Below, piece after piece: positions 53,579 to 62,409 of a DNA stretch of 64,000 nucleotides. The position numbers were made by a program, and so were the translations under genes. Every line of letters starts with the position of its first letter. Position 1 is the stretch's first letter. Origin of the DNA: DASSUW01 sp963830725 (GTDB taxonomy: Bacteria; Actinomycetota; Thermoleophilia; Solirubrobacterales; Solirubrobacteraceae); assembly GCA_963830725.1 (NCBI GenBank), contig CAWHNO010000016.1:744001-808000 (forward strand). The letters run 5' to 3'. A model generated the notes under the pieces. The model ran no database searches. It was not told the DNA's origin and saw only the letters and a list, made by a program, of their open reading frames with translations.

Positions 53579-54591
53579 CCCACGCGCTGCATCAGCGCGA
53601 CCGCCGCCTCGAGCGACGGACCGGCCTCCTGGACGTCGATCGGGTCGGTCTTCACGCCGGCCCACTCGCGGATGTGCTCCGCGGGCGGCACGTCCGGGTT
53701 GGCCGCGAACTCGCTGTTCTCGACGATCGCCTCCTGCGCCTCGCGGGCGGTCAGGAACTCCATCAGGCGGATCGCGTCGGCGCGATGCTCGGAGCCCTTG
53801 ACCAGCCCGACGCCCGACAGGTTGGTGTGCGCCCCGGCGCCGTCCTGGTCGGGCCAGGCCGGCGCGACCGGGAACTCCGGGTCCTCCTCCAGCTCGCGGC
53901 CGAGGTAGTAGTGGTTCGTGAGCCCGACGTCGCAGCGCCCGGCCGCGATCGCCTCGAGCACGTCCACGTCGGAGCCGAGGATCTGCGGCTCGTTGGCCAT
54001 CCAGGACTCGAGCAGCTTCTCGGTCTCGGCCTCGCCGTGCTTGGCGATCCGGTCCGCGACGAACGACTGGTTGTACTCGTTGTTGCTCGTGCGCAGGCAC
54101 AGGCGGCCGCGGAACTGCGGATCGCCGAGGTCCTCGTAGCTCGCGACCGCGTCCGCGGCCACGCGCTCGGTCGAGCGCATCGGCGTGCGGATGCGCGTGC
54201 TGATCCCCCACCACGCCCCGTCGGGATCGTGCAGGTCGCCGGCGACCTGGCTGCTGAGCGCCGGCGTCTCGACCGGCTCGAGCAGGCCGGCCTCCTCGGC
54301 CCGCCACAGGTTGGCGAGGTCGGTGGTCACGAGCAGGTCGGCATCGGTCGCGTCGCCCTCGCGGCGCAGCCGCTCGTACAGCTCCGGCGCGGTGCCGCCG
54401 CGCAGCTCGACGTCGAGCCCGGTCTGCTCCTCGAACGCCTTGAAGGCCTGCTCGTCGCCGTACTGCGAGCGGCCGTTGTAGACGACGACGTCGGCCGAGC
54501 CGGCGAGCGCGAAGGCGGCCACGGCGAGGCCGGCGATGACGAGCAGCACGGCGGAGGCGATCACGCCGAGGCGTCTGCGGGACAAGCGCAT
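53569..54591 (-). CDS. Iron ABC transporter substrate-binding protein (FbpA/FutA-like)
   Basis: A 340-residue exported binding protein: signal/anchor in residues 1-31 (RRLGVIASAVLLVIAGLAVAAFAL), then VVVYNGRSQYGDEQAFKAFEE, DADLLVTTDLANLWR, SNNEYNQSFVAD and GLTNHYYLGREL, where the Tyr pair near NHYY is typical of ferric-ion ligands in FbpA-type proteins. ATG 54591 follows TAAGGT by 7 nt (leaderless). No lipobox Cys is evident, so it may stay as an anchored protein. Confidence 0.88.
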   Translation of the reverse strand: MRLSRRRLGVIASAVLLVIAGLAVAAFALAGSADVVVYNGRSQYGDEQAFKAFEEQTGLDVELRGGTAPELYERLRREGDATDADLLVTTDLANLWRAEEAGLLEPVETPALSSQVAGDLHDPDGAWWGISTRIRTPMRSTERVAADAVASYEDLGDPQFRGRLCLRTSNNEYNQSFVADRIAKHGEAETEKLLESWMANEPQILGSDVDVLEAIAAGRCDVGLTNHYYLGRELEEDPEFPVAPAWPDQDGAGAHTNLSGVGLVKGSEHRADAIRLMEFLTAREAQEAIVENSEFAANPDVPPAEHIREWAGVKTDPIDVQEAGPSLEAAVALMQRVGWE

Positions 54592-54614
54592 TAGGGTAAC
54601 CTTATCCACTGGTG
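54591..54614. promoter_or_regulatory. Divergent iron-transporter promoter with near-palindromic box
   Basis: TTAGGGTAACCTTA (54591-54604) is a near palindrome. It contains TAAGGT on the minus strand (7 nt before ATG 54591) and TAACCT on the plus strand (9 nt before GTG 54612), so the -10 boxes overlap. The half-sites (TTAGG/CCTTA) resemble but are shorter than DtxR/IdeR iron boxes; iron control is an inference. Confidence 0.45.
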
Positions 54615-55643
54615 CCGGAGTCCGATTTGGCGATCGACGCGGAGAGCGTCGAGAAGGCGTTCGGCCGTACCCGTGCCGTCGCCGGCGCCACGCTGCAGGT
54701 CGGCAGCGGCCACCTCGTCGCCCTCCTGGGCCCGAGTGGCTCGGGCAAGACGACGCTGCTGCGCGTGATCGCCGGCTTCGAGCAGCCCGACGCCGGCCGC
54801 GTGGCGATCGCCGGCCGCGAGGTCGCGGGCAACGGCTCGTGGGTCGAGCCCGAGCACCGGCGGATCGGCATGGTCTTCCAGGACGGGGCGCTGTTCCCGC
54901 ACCTGACGGTGGCGGGGAACGTCGGCTTCGGCGCCACCCGCCGCGAGCGCGTGCCCGAGTGCCTGGAGCTGGTCGGGCTCGCGGACCGGGCGGGCGACTA
55001 CCCGCACGAGCTGTCGGGCGGCGAGCGCCAGCGCGTGGCGGTCGCACGCGCGCTGGCGGCCGACCCCGACGTGGTGCTGCTCGACGAGCCGTTCGCGGCG
55101 CTCGACGCCGGGCTGCGCGAGTCGCTGCGGGCGCAGGTGGCGGAGATCCTGCGCACGGCCGGCACGAGCGCGCTGCTGGTCACGCACGACCAGGCCGAGG
55201 CGCTGTCGCTGGCCGGCACCGTGGCGGTCATGCGCGAGGGGCGGATCGAGCAGGTCGGCACGCCGGAGGAGATCTACGACCGCCCGCGCAACCGCTGGCT
55301 GGCCGAGTTCCTCGGCGAGGCCGACGTGCTGCCCGGCACCGCGAGCGGCGGCGTGGTCGACTGCGAGCTGGGGCGGTTCGGCGCCGCGGCCGAGCTGGCC
55401 GGGCGGGTGAACGTGGTGATCCGGCCCGAGTCGGTCGCCATCGGCTCGGGGTCGTCGCGCGAGCCGCACGCCGAGGCGCTCGTGGTCGCCCGCTCGTTCT
55501 ACGGCCACGACCAGCTCGTGCACCTCGAGCTGCCGAGCGGGCTGCGGCTGCGCAGCCGCCGGCTCGGCTTCCCGGCCTGGCACCCGGGCGATCGCGTGCG
55601 GATCTGGATCGACGGGCCGGTCAGCGCCGTCGAGCCGGACTGA
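54612..55643 (+). CDS. Iron-type ABC transporter ATP-binding protein (FbpC-like)
   Basis: A 343-residue ATPase: Walker A GPSGSGKTT, Q-loop VFQDGALFPH, signature LSGGERQRVAVARAL, Walker B VVLLDEPFAALD, switch His LLVTHDQAEALS, plus a C-terminal TOBE-like regulatory domain (VVIRPESVAIG ... LVHLELPSGLRL). Its arrangement opposite to the binding protein/permease operon, with shared promoter, indicates one Fe3+ import system. GTG start 54612. Confidence 0.92.
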   Translation: MPESDLAIDAESVEKAFGRTRAVAGATLQVGSGHLVALLGPSGSGKTTLLRVIAGFEQPDAGRVAIAGREVAGNGSWVEPEHRRIGMVFQDGALFPHLTVAGNVGFGATRRERVPECLELVGLADRAGDYPHELSGGERQRVAVARALAADPDVVLLDEPFAALDAGLRESLRAQVAEILRTAGTSALLVTHDQAEALSLAGTVAVMREGRIEQVGTPEEIYDRPRNRWLAEFLGEADVLPGTASGGVVDCELGRFGAAAELAGRVNVVIRPESVAIGSGSSREPHAEALVVARSFYGHDQLVHLELPSGLRLRSRRLGFPAWHPGDRVRIWIDGPVSAVEPD

Positions 55644-55649
55644 GGGTCC

Positions 55650-55800
55650 GTGGCGCGATTCGGGGCGCGTCTGGGGCCCGGATCGTGGATGCCAGGCGCC
55701 GCGCGCGAGCGGAGGCGGGCGCCAGCCCGTCGAGCATCGCGTGTGGCGCCTGGCGCCGCGAGCCGGCCTCCAGACGCGTCACTAATCGCCGCCACGGGCC
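55650..55800. repeat. Interspersed palindromic repeat, copy B
   Basis: A 150-bp imperfect inverted repeat: the left arm 55650-55704 and right arm 55741-55796 match at about 44 of 55 positions (GTGGCG, CGATT, CGCGTCTGG, CCGG, GCCAGGCGCC). It lies between the 3' ends of the ABC ATPase gene and the PQQ-dehydrogenase gene and contains the stop of the latter. The core GGATGCCAGGCGCC is shared with 43090-43200. Confidence 0.7.
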
Positions 55801-56917
55801 CTCACGGCGCGGTAGATCGCGCCCGCGGCCGAGGCGAACAGCGGCTCGCCGTCCGCGTCCGGGCCGATGTGGGTGAGCTGGGGCACGGCGGCGCGCTCGC
55901 GCCGCACATCGGCCACGCGACCCTCGGGCGCTCCGCGCAGCGACCACAGGACGCCGGAGCAGAAGTCGCCGTACAGGTAGCGGCCGCGCAGCCGCGCGAG
56001 GCTCGTGCCCTGGTAGACGTAGCCGCCGGTGACCGAGCAGCCGTCCTCGTGCGTGTACTGCACGACCGGCCAGACGAGCTCGCCGTCGGTCAGCGAGTCG
56101 TCGCCCTCGGCGCTGCGCTCGGTGCCCTCGAACGCGCTCCAGCCCAGGTTCTTCGGCGGCTCGTCGGGCTCGAGCAGGACGCGGTCGATCTCCTCGATCG
56201 AGTCCTGGCCGACGTCGCCGATCCAGACCTCGCCGAGCGCGGGGTCGAACGCGAAGCGCCACGGGTTGCGCAGGCCGATCAGCTCGACGCGCCAGCGCGG
56301 CTCGCCCTCGACGCCGGTCGACAGCAGCTTCCCGAGCTTGTCGCGCGGGTCCTGGGCGCGGCGCCCGGGGTCGAACGCGCCGCCGCCGTCGCCCATGCCG
56401 ACGTAGAGGCGGCCGTCAGGGCCGAAAGCGAGGTGGCCGCCGTTGTGGTTGGGCTCCGGCTGCTCGACGTGCAGCAGCTCGCGCACGCGCTCGCCGTCGC
56501 GAAACTCGGCCAGGCGCGTGTCGCCGTGCTTCGTCGCTCCAGTTCAGGTACAGGCGGCGGTTGGTGGCGAAGTCGGGATGGAAGGCGATCCCGAGCAGCC
56601 CCTGCTCGGAGCCGGTGGTGACCTCGCCGGTGAGGTCGATCACCGTGCGGCGCCGCCCGCCGGCGAGGCGCACGACGCGGCCGGGCTGCTCGAGCACCCA
56701 CAGCGCCTCGTCGTCGCCGGGGCGCGACGCCGACCCACGTCGGCCGGTTGAGGCCGGTCACGACGCGCTCGACGGCGAAGCTGTGGGCCCGCCCGCGCTC
56801 GGTCGCCGGCGGCTTGGGATCGATGCCGGCGAGCGGATCGCGCAGCGCTCCGACGGCGACCGCCGCGGCGGCGAGCACGGCCACGGCGCACACGAGGGCG
56901 ATCAGGCGCGAGCGCAT
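55782..56917 (-). pseudogene. PQQ-dependent sugar dehydrogenase-like protein, two frameshifts
   Basis: A soluble-aldose-dehydrogenase-type beta-propeller in three frames: signal anchor MRSRLIALVCAVAVLAAA and VERVVTGLNRPTWVGV; then LGIAFHPDFATNRRLYLNWS after a change near 56730; then HNGGHLAFGPDGRLYVGMGDGGG, GLRNPWRFAFDP and DVGQDSIEEIDRV after a change near 56537. GGHLAFGPDG and GLRNPWR are hallmarks of the family (PQQ and Ca sites). Secreted or membrane-anchored; substrate sugar unknown. ATG 56917 follows TAGGGT by 6 nt. Both indels are single bases. Confidence 0.8.
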
Positions 56918-56926
56918 TAGGGGACC

Positions 56927-58262
56927 CTAACACGCGGTGAGGACCGTCCAGCGCCCCGCCTGTGCCCGTTCCGTGAACGCGGGTCCGATGACCGGCTCGA
57001 CCGGCGCATCGGGGGCGAGCCGCGACCGGAACACCGCGCCGGGCGGGCGCGGATCGAACGCGACGCGCCGCTTCTCCACGTCGAGGTGGTAGGCGAGCAG
57101 CGGGCCGCGCAGGTCACCGACGTACGGGCGGCCGCACGCGAGCAGCTCGTCCCGGCCTCCGGCGACGTCGATCGCGCGCGTCAGGTCGCGCGGCCAGGCC
57201 GCGCTGGTAGGCCTGATCGCCGCGCAGGTCGGGCAGGTCGGCGAGCTTGGGCGCCGCGGCGACGAGCAGCAGCGCGGCGGCGAGCACCGCCGCCGCGCGC
57301 CGCTCGCGCACCAGGGCGACGAGCCCGACCGCGCCCGCGAGCGCGATCAGCGCGGCGCCGGGCAGCGAGTAGCGCGGCTCGCCCGAGAAGCCGGCCTGCG
57401 CCATCACGGCCACGAGGGCGATCCAGGCCGCGCCGGCCGCGAGCAGCGGACGCGCCGCGCGCGCGGCCGGCAGCGCCAGGCAGGCGACGACGCCGGCCCA
57501 CAGCGGCCACAGCGGCAGCGCCGCCGCCTCGCGCAGCGCGGCCAGCGCCGGGACCGCCTCGGTGGCGGGCTGGCCGGGATTCGGCACGCGCGCGCGGGCG
57601 CCGGAGCGCAGGACGTCACCCGAGCCGAGCCACTCCGGCACCAGCCACAGGGCGGGAACCGCGAGCGCGCAGGCGATCAGCAGCGGCCGGTCCTGCGGCC
57701 GCCGCCGCCACAGCACCAGCCCGAACGCGAGCAGGAACGGCCACGCCTCGACCCGCAGCAGCGCGCAGCCGACGCCGCACGCGAGCGCCGCCCGCGGGCG
57801 GCCGGCGCGCCACGCCTCCACGCCGGCGAGCGCCAGCGCGATCGTCCAGCCCGGCTCGGCCCCGGCCGCGCTGTAGCCGATCAGGTCGCCGGTCAGCGCC
57901 ACGGCGACCGCCGCGGCGACCCCGGCGACGGTCCCGCCGAGTGGTCGTGACCGGCCACTGAGCTCGCGCCCGAGCCGGAAGGCGAGCAGCACGGCCAGCA
58001 CCGCCCCGGTACGCGCGACGATCACCCACGCGACCGGGGCCGCCTCGCCGAGCGGCGCCAGCAGCGCCGTGACCGCGACCGGCAGCGGCTTGAACGCCGG
58101 TCCCTCGGCCGTGCTCAGCGTGCCGTGCACGATCTCGCGACCCCACAGCAGCCACGCCCACGGGTCGTACGAGGGCGCCGGAGCGATCACCAGCGCCGAC
58201 AGCGCGGCGACCGCGAACGCCGCCCCGACTAGTCGAACTTCAGTTCGCCCAGCTTCGCCCAC
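56927..58262 (-). pseudogene. Polytopic membrane protein (glycosyltransferase-like), one frameshift
   Basis: About 440 residues with some ten hydrophobic helices (for example VGAAFAVAALSALVIAP, VAWVIVARTGAVLAVLL, ALAGVEAWRAGRPRAAL). The pattern SYDPWAWLLWGREI near the start and helix layout resemble GT-C-type mannosyltransferases or related integral enzymes, but no catalytic motif is certain. A frame change near 57195 leads to the C-terminal extracytoplasmic part (ELLACGRPYVGDLRGPLLA ... AFTERAQAGRWTVLTAC) and TAG at 56929-56927, which overlaps the PQQ gene's promoter. GTG 58262 overlaps the YceD gene end. Confidence 0.65.
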
Positions 58263-58747
58263 CGCGGATCCGGTGCCGCCTCGTGGTGATGGTCCGGATC
58301 CTCGTTGAGGTTCGCGCCGCATTGCCCGCAGAGCCCGGCGCAGTCCTCGCGGCAGGCGATCTGGGCGGGCAGGCTGAGCGCGAGCGCGTCGCGCGCCCAC
58401 TGCGCGAGCGCGAGCTCCTCGCCGGCCGACACGTACGGAGAGCTGAGCTCCTCACCGCCGCCCGGCTGGGAGACCTCGCGCGCGTCGACCTCGAACTCGG
58501 GCGCTGCGGGCTCGAGGCAGCGCATGCACGGCCCCTCGAGCCCGGCGCGCAGGCGCAGCCGCAGCGCCCAGCCGTTGCCGGTCGTGCGCGAGACGTCGAG
58601 CCGTACGGGCACCAGCCGCGGCGTGACCGCGTACGGCTCGCCGGCGTAGTGGAAGTCGGCGATCGCGACGTGCAGGTCGAACCGGCGGCCGTCGCCGGAG
58701 CGGAGGCCGAGCGGCGCGAGATCGAAGGTGTCTGTGCGCTGGGGCAT
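58229..58747 (-). CDS. YceD/DUF177 family protein
   Basis: A 172-residue protein of the YceD family: ALRLRLRAGLEGPCMRCLEPA is the central strand with a CxxC pair, VDAREVS follows, and the C-terminus has a second Cys cluster, CREDCAGLCGQCGANLN, typical of the family's zinc-knuckle tail. YceD has been linked to 23S rRNA and rpmF expression; here rpmF is 6 kb away. It overlaps the downstream membrane gene by 34 nt. Confidence 0.88.
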   Translation of the reverse strand: MPQRTDTFDLAPLGLRSGDGRRFDLHVAIADFHYAGEPYAVTPRLVPVRLDVSRTTGNGWALRLRLRAGLEGPCMRCLEPAAPEFEVDAREVSQPGGGEELSSPYVSAGEELALAQWARDALALSLPAQIACREDCAGLCGQCGANLNEDPDHHHEAAPDPRWAKLGELKFD

Positions 58748-58774
58748 GGCCTACCCCAGGTTAGGGACAGTCCC

Positions 58775-60421
58775 TCAGGACTCGCGGAGCTCCCGCTTGA
58801 GCACCTTGCCCGTCGAGGTGCGCGGCAGCTCGTCGACGAACTCGATGTCGCGCGGCACCTTGTAGCCGGCGAGGTTGGACTTGACGTGGCCTCTGATCTC
58901 GTCCTCGGTCACCGCAGCTCCCGCACGCAGCACGACAACCGCCTTCAGGCGCTGGCCGAACTCCTCGTCGTCGACGCCGAACACGGCGGCCTCGAGGATC
59001 GCGTGGTGGCCGGAGAGCAGGTCCTCGACCTCGGCCGGGAACACGTTCTCCCCGCCCGAGACGATCATGTCGTCGTCGCGGCCGTCGACGAACAGGCGGC
59101 CGGCCTCGTCGAAGTGGCCGACGTCGCCCGAGGACAGCAGGCCGTCGATCGCGTCCTTGCCGCCGCCGCCGGTGTAGCCCTCGAACTGCATCTCGTTGCC
59201 GACGAAGATGCGGCCGGTCTCCCCCGTCGCCACCGGCTCGCCGTCCTCGTCGTAGAGCCGCACGATCGTGCCGTACGGCGGCCGGCCCGCCGTGCCCGGT
59301 GCGGCGCGCAGGTCGGCCGGCGTGGCGATGCTCGCCCACGCGACCTCGGTCGACCCGTAGAGGTTGTAGACGTTGTCGCCGAAGAGGTCCATCCAGCGCT
59401 CGGACAGAGCGGCGGGCAGCGCCGAGCCCGAGACGGCGACCACTCGCACGTTCGAGAGGTCGTAGCGCCGCAGCGTCTCGTCGGGCAGCTCGAGGATGCG
59501 CTGCATCATCACCGGGACGACGATCAGCGCCGTCGCCTCGTGCTGCGCGGTCAGCGACAGCGTGCGCTCGGGGTCGAACCTGCGGGCCAGCACGAGCGTC
59601 GACGAGAGGCTCATGCCGAGCGTGAAGTGCACGAAGCCCCAGGAGTGGAACATCGGCGCCGCGATCATCGTCTTCTCGCGCGCCCGCAGCGGGATCATGG
59701 CCAGCAGCGCGGCCGCCGGGTCGAGCGACTTCGGCTGCGAGCGCGAGGCGCCCTTCGGCGTGCCGGTCGTCCCCGAGGTGAGGATGATCGCCTTGCCGCG
59801 CTCCTTCGGCGGGTTCACCTCGGCGATGTCGCCGCTGGTGGCCAGGTCCTCGAGCAGCGGCGCCTTCGGCCGGCCCTGGTCGGCGTCGTGCCAGGCGATG
59901 AAGCGCTTGCGCCGGCGCGCGGCCTCCTGGATCAGCCCCTCGAACTCGTGGTCGTAGATCAGCGCCGACGGGGTCTCGCGCTTGGCCACGTCGGCCAGCT
60001 GCGGGCCCGAGAACGCGGTGTTGAGGAACAGCGTGTTCGCACCCAGCTTCGAGCACGCGACGACGGACTCGACGAAGCCGCGGTGGTTGCGGCACATCAG
60101 GGCGACGTTGTCGCCCTCCCTGACGCCGGAGGCGGCGAGCCCGTGCGCGAGCGCGTTGGTGCGCTCGTGGATCTCGCGGAACGTCAGCGTGCCGAGCTCG
60201 TCGATCACCGCGGTCTCGCCGCCATAGCGCTGCGCCGACGCGGTGTAGCCGCCCGCCGGCGTCGGCCCGAAGCGCAGCAGCGCGCGCGCGGCGGCGACCA
60301 CCGCGTCCGGCCGGCCGGGATGGAGCACCCCCGCACTCGCCAGCGTGCGGGCGGTGAACAGCTTGGTCGAGACCTGCTTGGCGACGCGTTCGAGGTCCGG
60401 CATCCGCTCCATGCTTATCAC
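58775..60421 (-). CDS. AMP-forming acyl-CoA synthetase / ligase
   Basis: A 548-residue ANL-superfamily enzyme: P-loop LTSGTTGTPKGASRS, YNLYGSTEVAWASIA (A5, acyl-adenylate), GRIFVGNEMQFEGYT, SSGDVGHFDEAGRLFVDGRDDDMI (A7/A8 hinge), and the C-terminal catalytic lysine in PRTSTGKVLKREL. It activates a fatty or aromatic acid to its CoA ester; the chain length is not predictable. GTG 60421 overlaps the preceding stop (GTGA). Possibly supplies the lipid acyltransferase or the former beta-oxidation cluster. Confidence 0.9.
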   Translation of the reverse strand: MISMERMPDLERVAKQVSTKLFTARTLASAGVLHPGRPDAVVAAARALLRFGPTPAGGYTASAQRYGGETAVIDELGTLTFREIHERTNALAHGLAASGVREGDNVALMCRNHRGFVESVVACSKLGANTLFLNTAFSGPQLADVAKRETPSALIYDHEFEGLIQEAARRRKRFIAWHDADQGRPKAPLLEDLATSGDIAEVNPPKERGKAIILTSGTTGTPKGASRSQPKSLDPAAALLAMIPLRAREKTMIAAPMFHSWGFVHFTLGMSLSSTLVLARRFDPERTLSLTAQHEATALIVVPVMMQRILELPDETLRRYDLSNVRVVAVSGSALPAALSERWMDLFGDNVYNLYGSTEVAWASIATPADLRAAPGTAGRPPYGTIVRLYDEDGEPVATGETGRIFVGNEMQFEGYTGGGGKDAIDGLLSSGDVGHFDEAGRLFVDGRDDDMIVSGGENVFPAEVEDLLSGHHAILEAAVFGVDDEEFGQRLKAVVVLRAGAAVTEDEIRGHVKSNLAGYKVPRDIEFVDELPRTSTGKVLKRELRES

Positions 60422-61366
60422 GCCCGCGGCAAGGTCATACCCGGCGGGAGCGCGCCCTCGTCGATCACCGCGCGGATCTCGGCCGCGCGGCGCGGGTTGA
60501 GGAACACGTGGCGCTGCCCGACGGACGGCTTCTCGGCCAGCAGGCCCGACTCGAGCAGCGCCTCGCCGACGTCCTGGGCGAGCGCACGCTCATTGCCGGC
60601 GAAGCCGCGCGCGAGGTGGGCGAAGTCGGTGTGGTAGCCGCCCCACTTGCCCATGCCGTCGAGCCGCTGCAGGATCCGGCGTGCGATCCGGCGCGCCGGA
60701 TCGGGATCCTCGTGCGGGCGCACGGCACGCTCGCGTGGGTCCGCCAGCAGCGCGAGCACCGCGTCCTCGTGCTCTTCGACCGAGCGCGGGTCCTCGGGCC
60801 GGCCGCCGAGCCGCGCCACCGCCTCGGCCACGCGCAGCGGGTGATGGCCGCCGATCGGCTCGCGCAGCTCGGCGCCTGCGAGCAGCCGCGCCGGGGCCGC
60901 CACGGCACGTGCGCGCAGCCTGTCGACGCCGGCCGCGTGGTCCTCGAAGGCGAGCGGCGCGAGCTCCTCGACGTCCTCGGGCGCCAGGTGACCGGGGAGG
61001 GCGACGAGCAGGAAGCCGCCGAGCTCGCCGGCGCGCAACCCGAGGTCCTCCGGGCCGGCCGGCGGACCGGGCTCGGCGAGGTCGACGAGCGCGGCGATGG
61101 CGGCCGCGACCAACAGCCACGCGCGCTCGCCCGCCGCCGCGGTGTCGGCGCGGAACGCGGCCGAGGCCGGCGTCGCGGCGAGCAGCACGCCGTCACCGGC
61201 GGCGATCGCCACCTCGACCGGGTGCGCCGTAGCCGGACCGCGGCTTCTCGAGCTCGGCGGCGCCGTGCCGGAGCGCGGCGAGCAGGACGTCCTTCAGCCG
61301 CGCGGTGGCGGACGGCGGCGCCGCGGCGCCGCCGAGCGCGAGCAGCTCGGGCAGGAGCGCGGTCAA
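60418..61366 (-). pseudogene. Hypothetical protein (about 315 residues), one frameshift
   Basis: Reads LTALLPELLALGGAAAPP, KDVLLAALRHGAAELEKP, then after a change near 61230 AIAAGDGVLLAATPASAAFRA, ALAELVDLAEPGPP-like helices, HLAPEDVEELAPLAFEDHA and a conserved-looking C-terminus KWGGYHTDFAHLARGFAGN, AEKPSVGQRHVFLNPRRAAE. No family recognised. The start is TTG 61366 as TTGA overlap with the macro-domain stop, and its end overlaps the acyl-CoA synthetase start, so it belongs to that operon. Confidence 0.55.
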
Positions 61367-61860
61367 GCCAGCGCGGCCTCGAACGCCCGCCGGGCGGCGT
61401 CGCCATGCACCGCGAAGACCACGCGCTCGAGGCCCGAGCCGGCGTCGAGATGGCGGCGCACCTCCTCGACCTCGATCCGCGCCGCCTCGTCGAGTGAGAA
61501 CCCGCCGACGCCGGTCCCGAACGCGACCAGCGCGACGCTGCTTGCGCCGAGCTCGTCGGCGCGGGCCAGCGTGGCGGCGGTGGCGCGGCGGATGATGTCG
61601 GCCGACGTCGGGCCGCCGAGCTCCATCGTCGCGGCGTGGATGACCCAGCGCGACGGCATCTCGCCCGCGGTCGTCGCGACCGCCTCGCCGAGGCCGATCG
61701 GCGCCTTCTCGTGCGACTCCGCATCCACGGCCGGCCCGCCGGCGCGCGAGATCGCGCCGGCCACGCCGCCGCCGTGCAGCAGCCGCGTGTTGGCGGCGTT
61801 GGCGATCGCGTCGACCTCGAGCGTCGTGATATCGGTGTCCAGCACCTCGACCCGCGCCAT
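61363..61860 (-). CDS. Macro domain protein (ADP-ribose/OAADPr binding)
   Basis: A 165-residue single macro domain: VLDTDITTLEVDAIANAANTRLLHGGGVAGAI contains the ligand-binding Asp (DITT), the NAAN motif and the glycine-rich loop (each noted in parts: DITTLEVDAIANAAN and LLHGGGVAGAI); ALVAFGTGVGGF is the second phosphate loop. Such proteins hydrolyse ADP-ribosyl groups or O-acetyl-ADP-ribose. ATG 61860 follows TACCGT by 7 nt. Divergent from acylphosphatase with a shared -10 box. Confidence 0.9.
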   Translation of the reverse strand: MARVEVLDTDITTLEVDAIANAANTRLLHGGGVAGAISRAGGPAVDAESHEKAPIGLGEAVATTAGEMPSRWVIHAATMELGGPTSADIIRRATAATLARADELGASSVALVAFGTGVGGFSLDEAARIEVEEVRRHLDAGSGLERVVFAVHGDAARRAFEAALA

Positions 61861-61866
61861 GCCGGT

Positions 61867-61873
61867 TACGGTA
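61867..61873. promoter_or_regulatory. Overlapping divergent -10 boxes (macro and acylphosphatase)
   Basis: TACGGTA reads TACGGT on the plus strand (61867-61872, 6 nt before GTG 61879) and TACCGT on the minus strand (61873-61868, 7 nt before ATG 61860). The two TAnnnT boxes overlap by five bases; both genes would be leaderless. Same design as 12203-12212. Confidence 0.5.
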
Positions 61874-61878
61874 TCGCC

Positions 61879-62151
61879 GTGGGTTCCGAACGCATCCGGG
61901 TGCGGGCGCACGGGCGCGTGCAGGGAGTCTTCTTCCGCGACTCGGTGCGGCGCGAGGCGGCGCGGCGGGGCGTGGCGGGCTGGGCGCGCAACTGCTTCGA
62001 CGGCACGGTGGAGGCCGTGTTCGAGGGGCCGCCGGAGGCGGTGGCGGCGATGGTCGAGTACGTGCGCCGCGGGCCGGGGCACAGCTCCGTCGAGCGCATC
62101 GACGAGTCGCGCGAGCCGCCCGAGGGCCTGTCGGGCTTCGACGTCGCCTAG
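61879..62151 (+). CDS. acyP: Acylphosphatase
   Basis: A 90-residue acylphosphatase: GRVQGVFFRDSVRREA carries the phosphate-binding loop with catalytic Arg20, and GWARNCFDGTVEAVFEG has Asn38. It hydrolyses acyl phosphates. GTG 61879 fixes the start after the divergent -10. Its TAG lies at the left edge of the nested inverted-repeat element. Confidence 0.93.
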   Translation: MGSERIRVRAHGRVQGVFFRDSVRREAARRGVAGWARNCFDGTVEAVFEGPPEAVAAMVEYVRRGPGHSSVERIDESREPPEGLSGFDVA

Positions 62152-62314
62152 TGGTCCGTCTCGAACCATCGGCCCGTAAGGGCGTGCGGCGGCGCCGACA
62201 GGCAAGGACGCAGACCCGCAGGAATCCCTCTGGGATTTCAAGTGGTCGAGGACACCGCCTGTCGGTGATCGACGTGCGTCATTTCGGGTCGATGGTTGCG
62301 AGACGGGCCACTAG
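62148..62314. repeat. 167-bp nested inverted-repeat element (structured RNA or MITE candidate)
   Basis: Outer arms 62148-62176 and 62285-62314 (CTAGTGG...CCCG / CGGG...CCACTAG) pair over about 27 of 29-30 positions, with one bulged base; both remaining mismatches would be G-U pairs in plus-strand RNA. Inside, CGCCGACAGGC (62193-62203) pairs with GCCTGTCGGTG (62257-62267; one G-U), and a hairpin GGAATCCC/GGGATTTC (62221-62239; one G-U) sits within that. The element begins at the acylphosphatase stop and ends 95 nt before the recombinase-like gene. No known riboswitch consensus recognised. The rest of the gap to 62409 shows nothing further. Confidence 0.6.
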
Positions 62315-62409
62315 CTCGGCGACTTTGCGCCGGCGCACATCCATGAGAAACTTCTGGCCCCCGTCAGCGGAGGAGGGGTCGAGCGTCAGGAAGGACGCAC
62401 GGACTGGCG

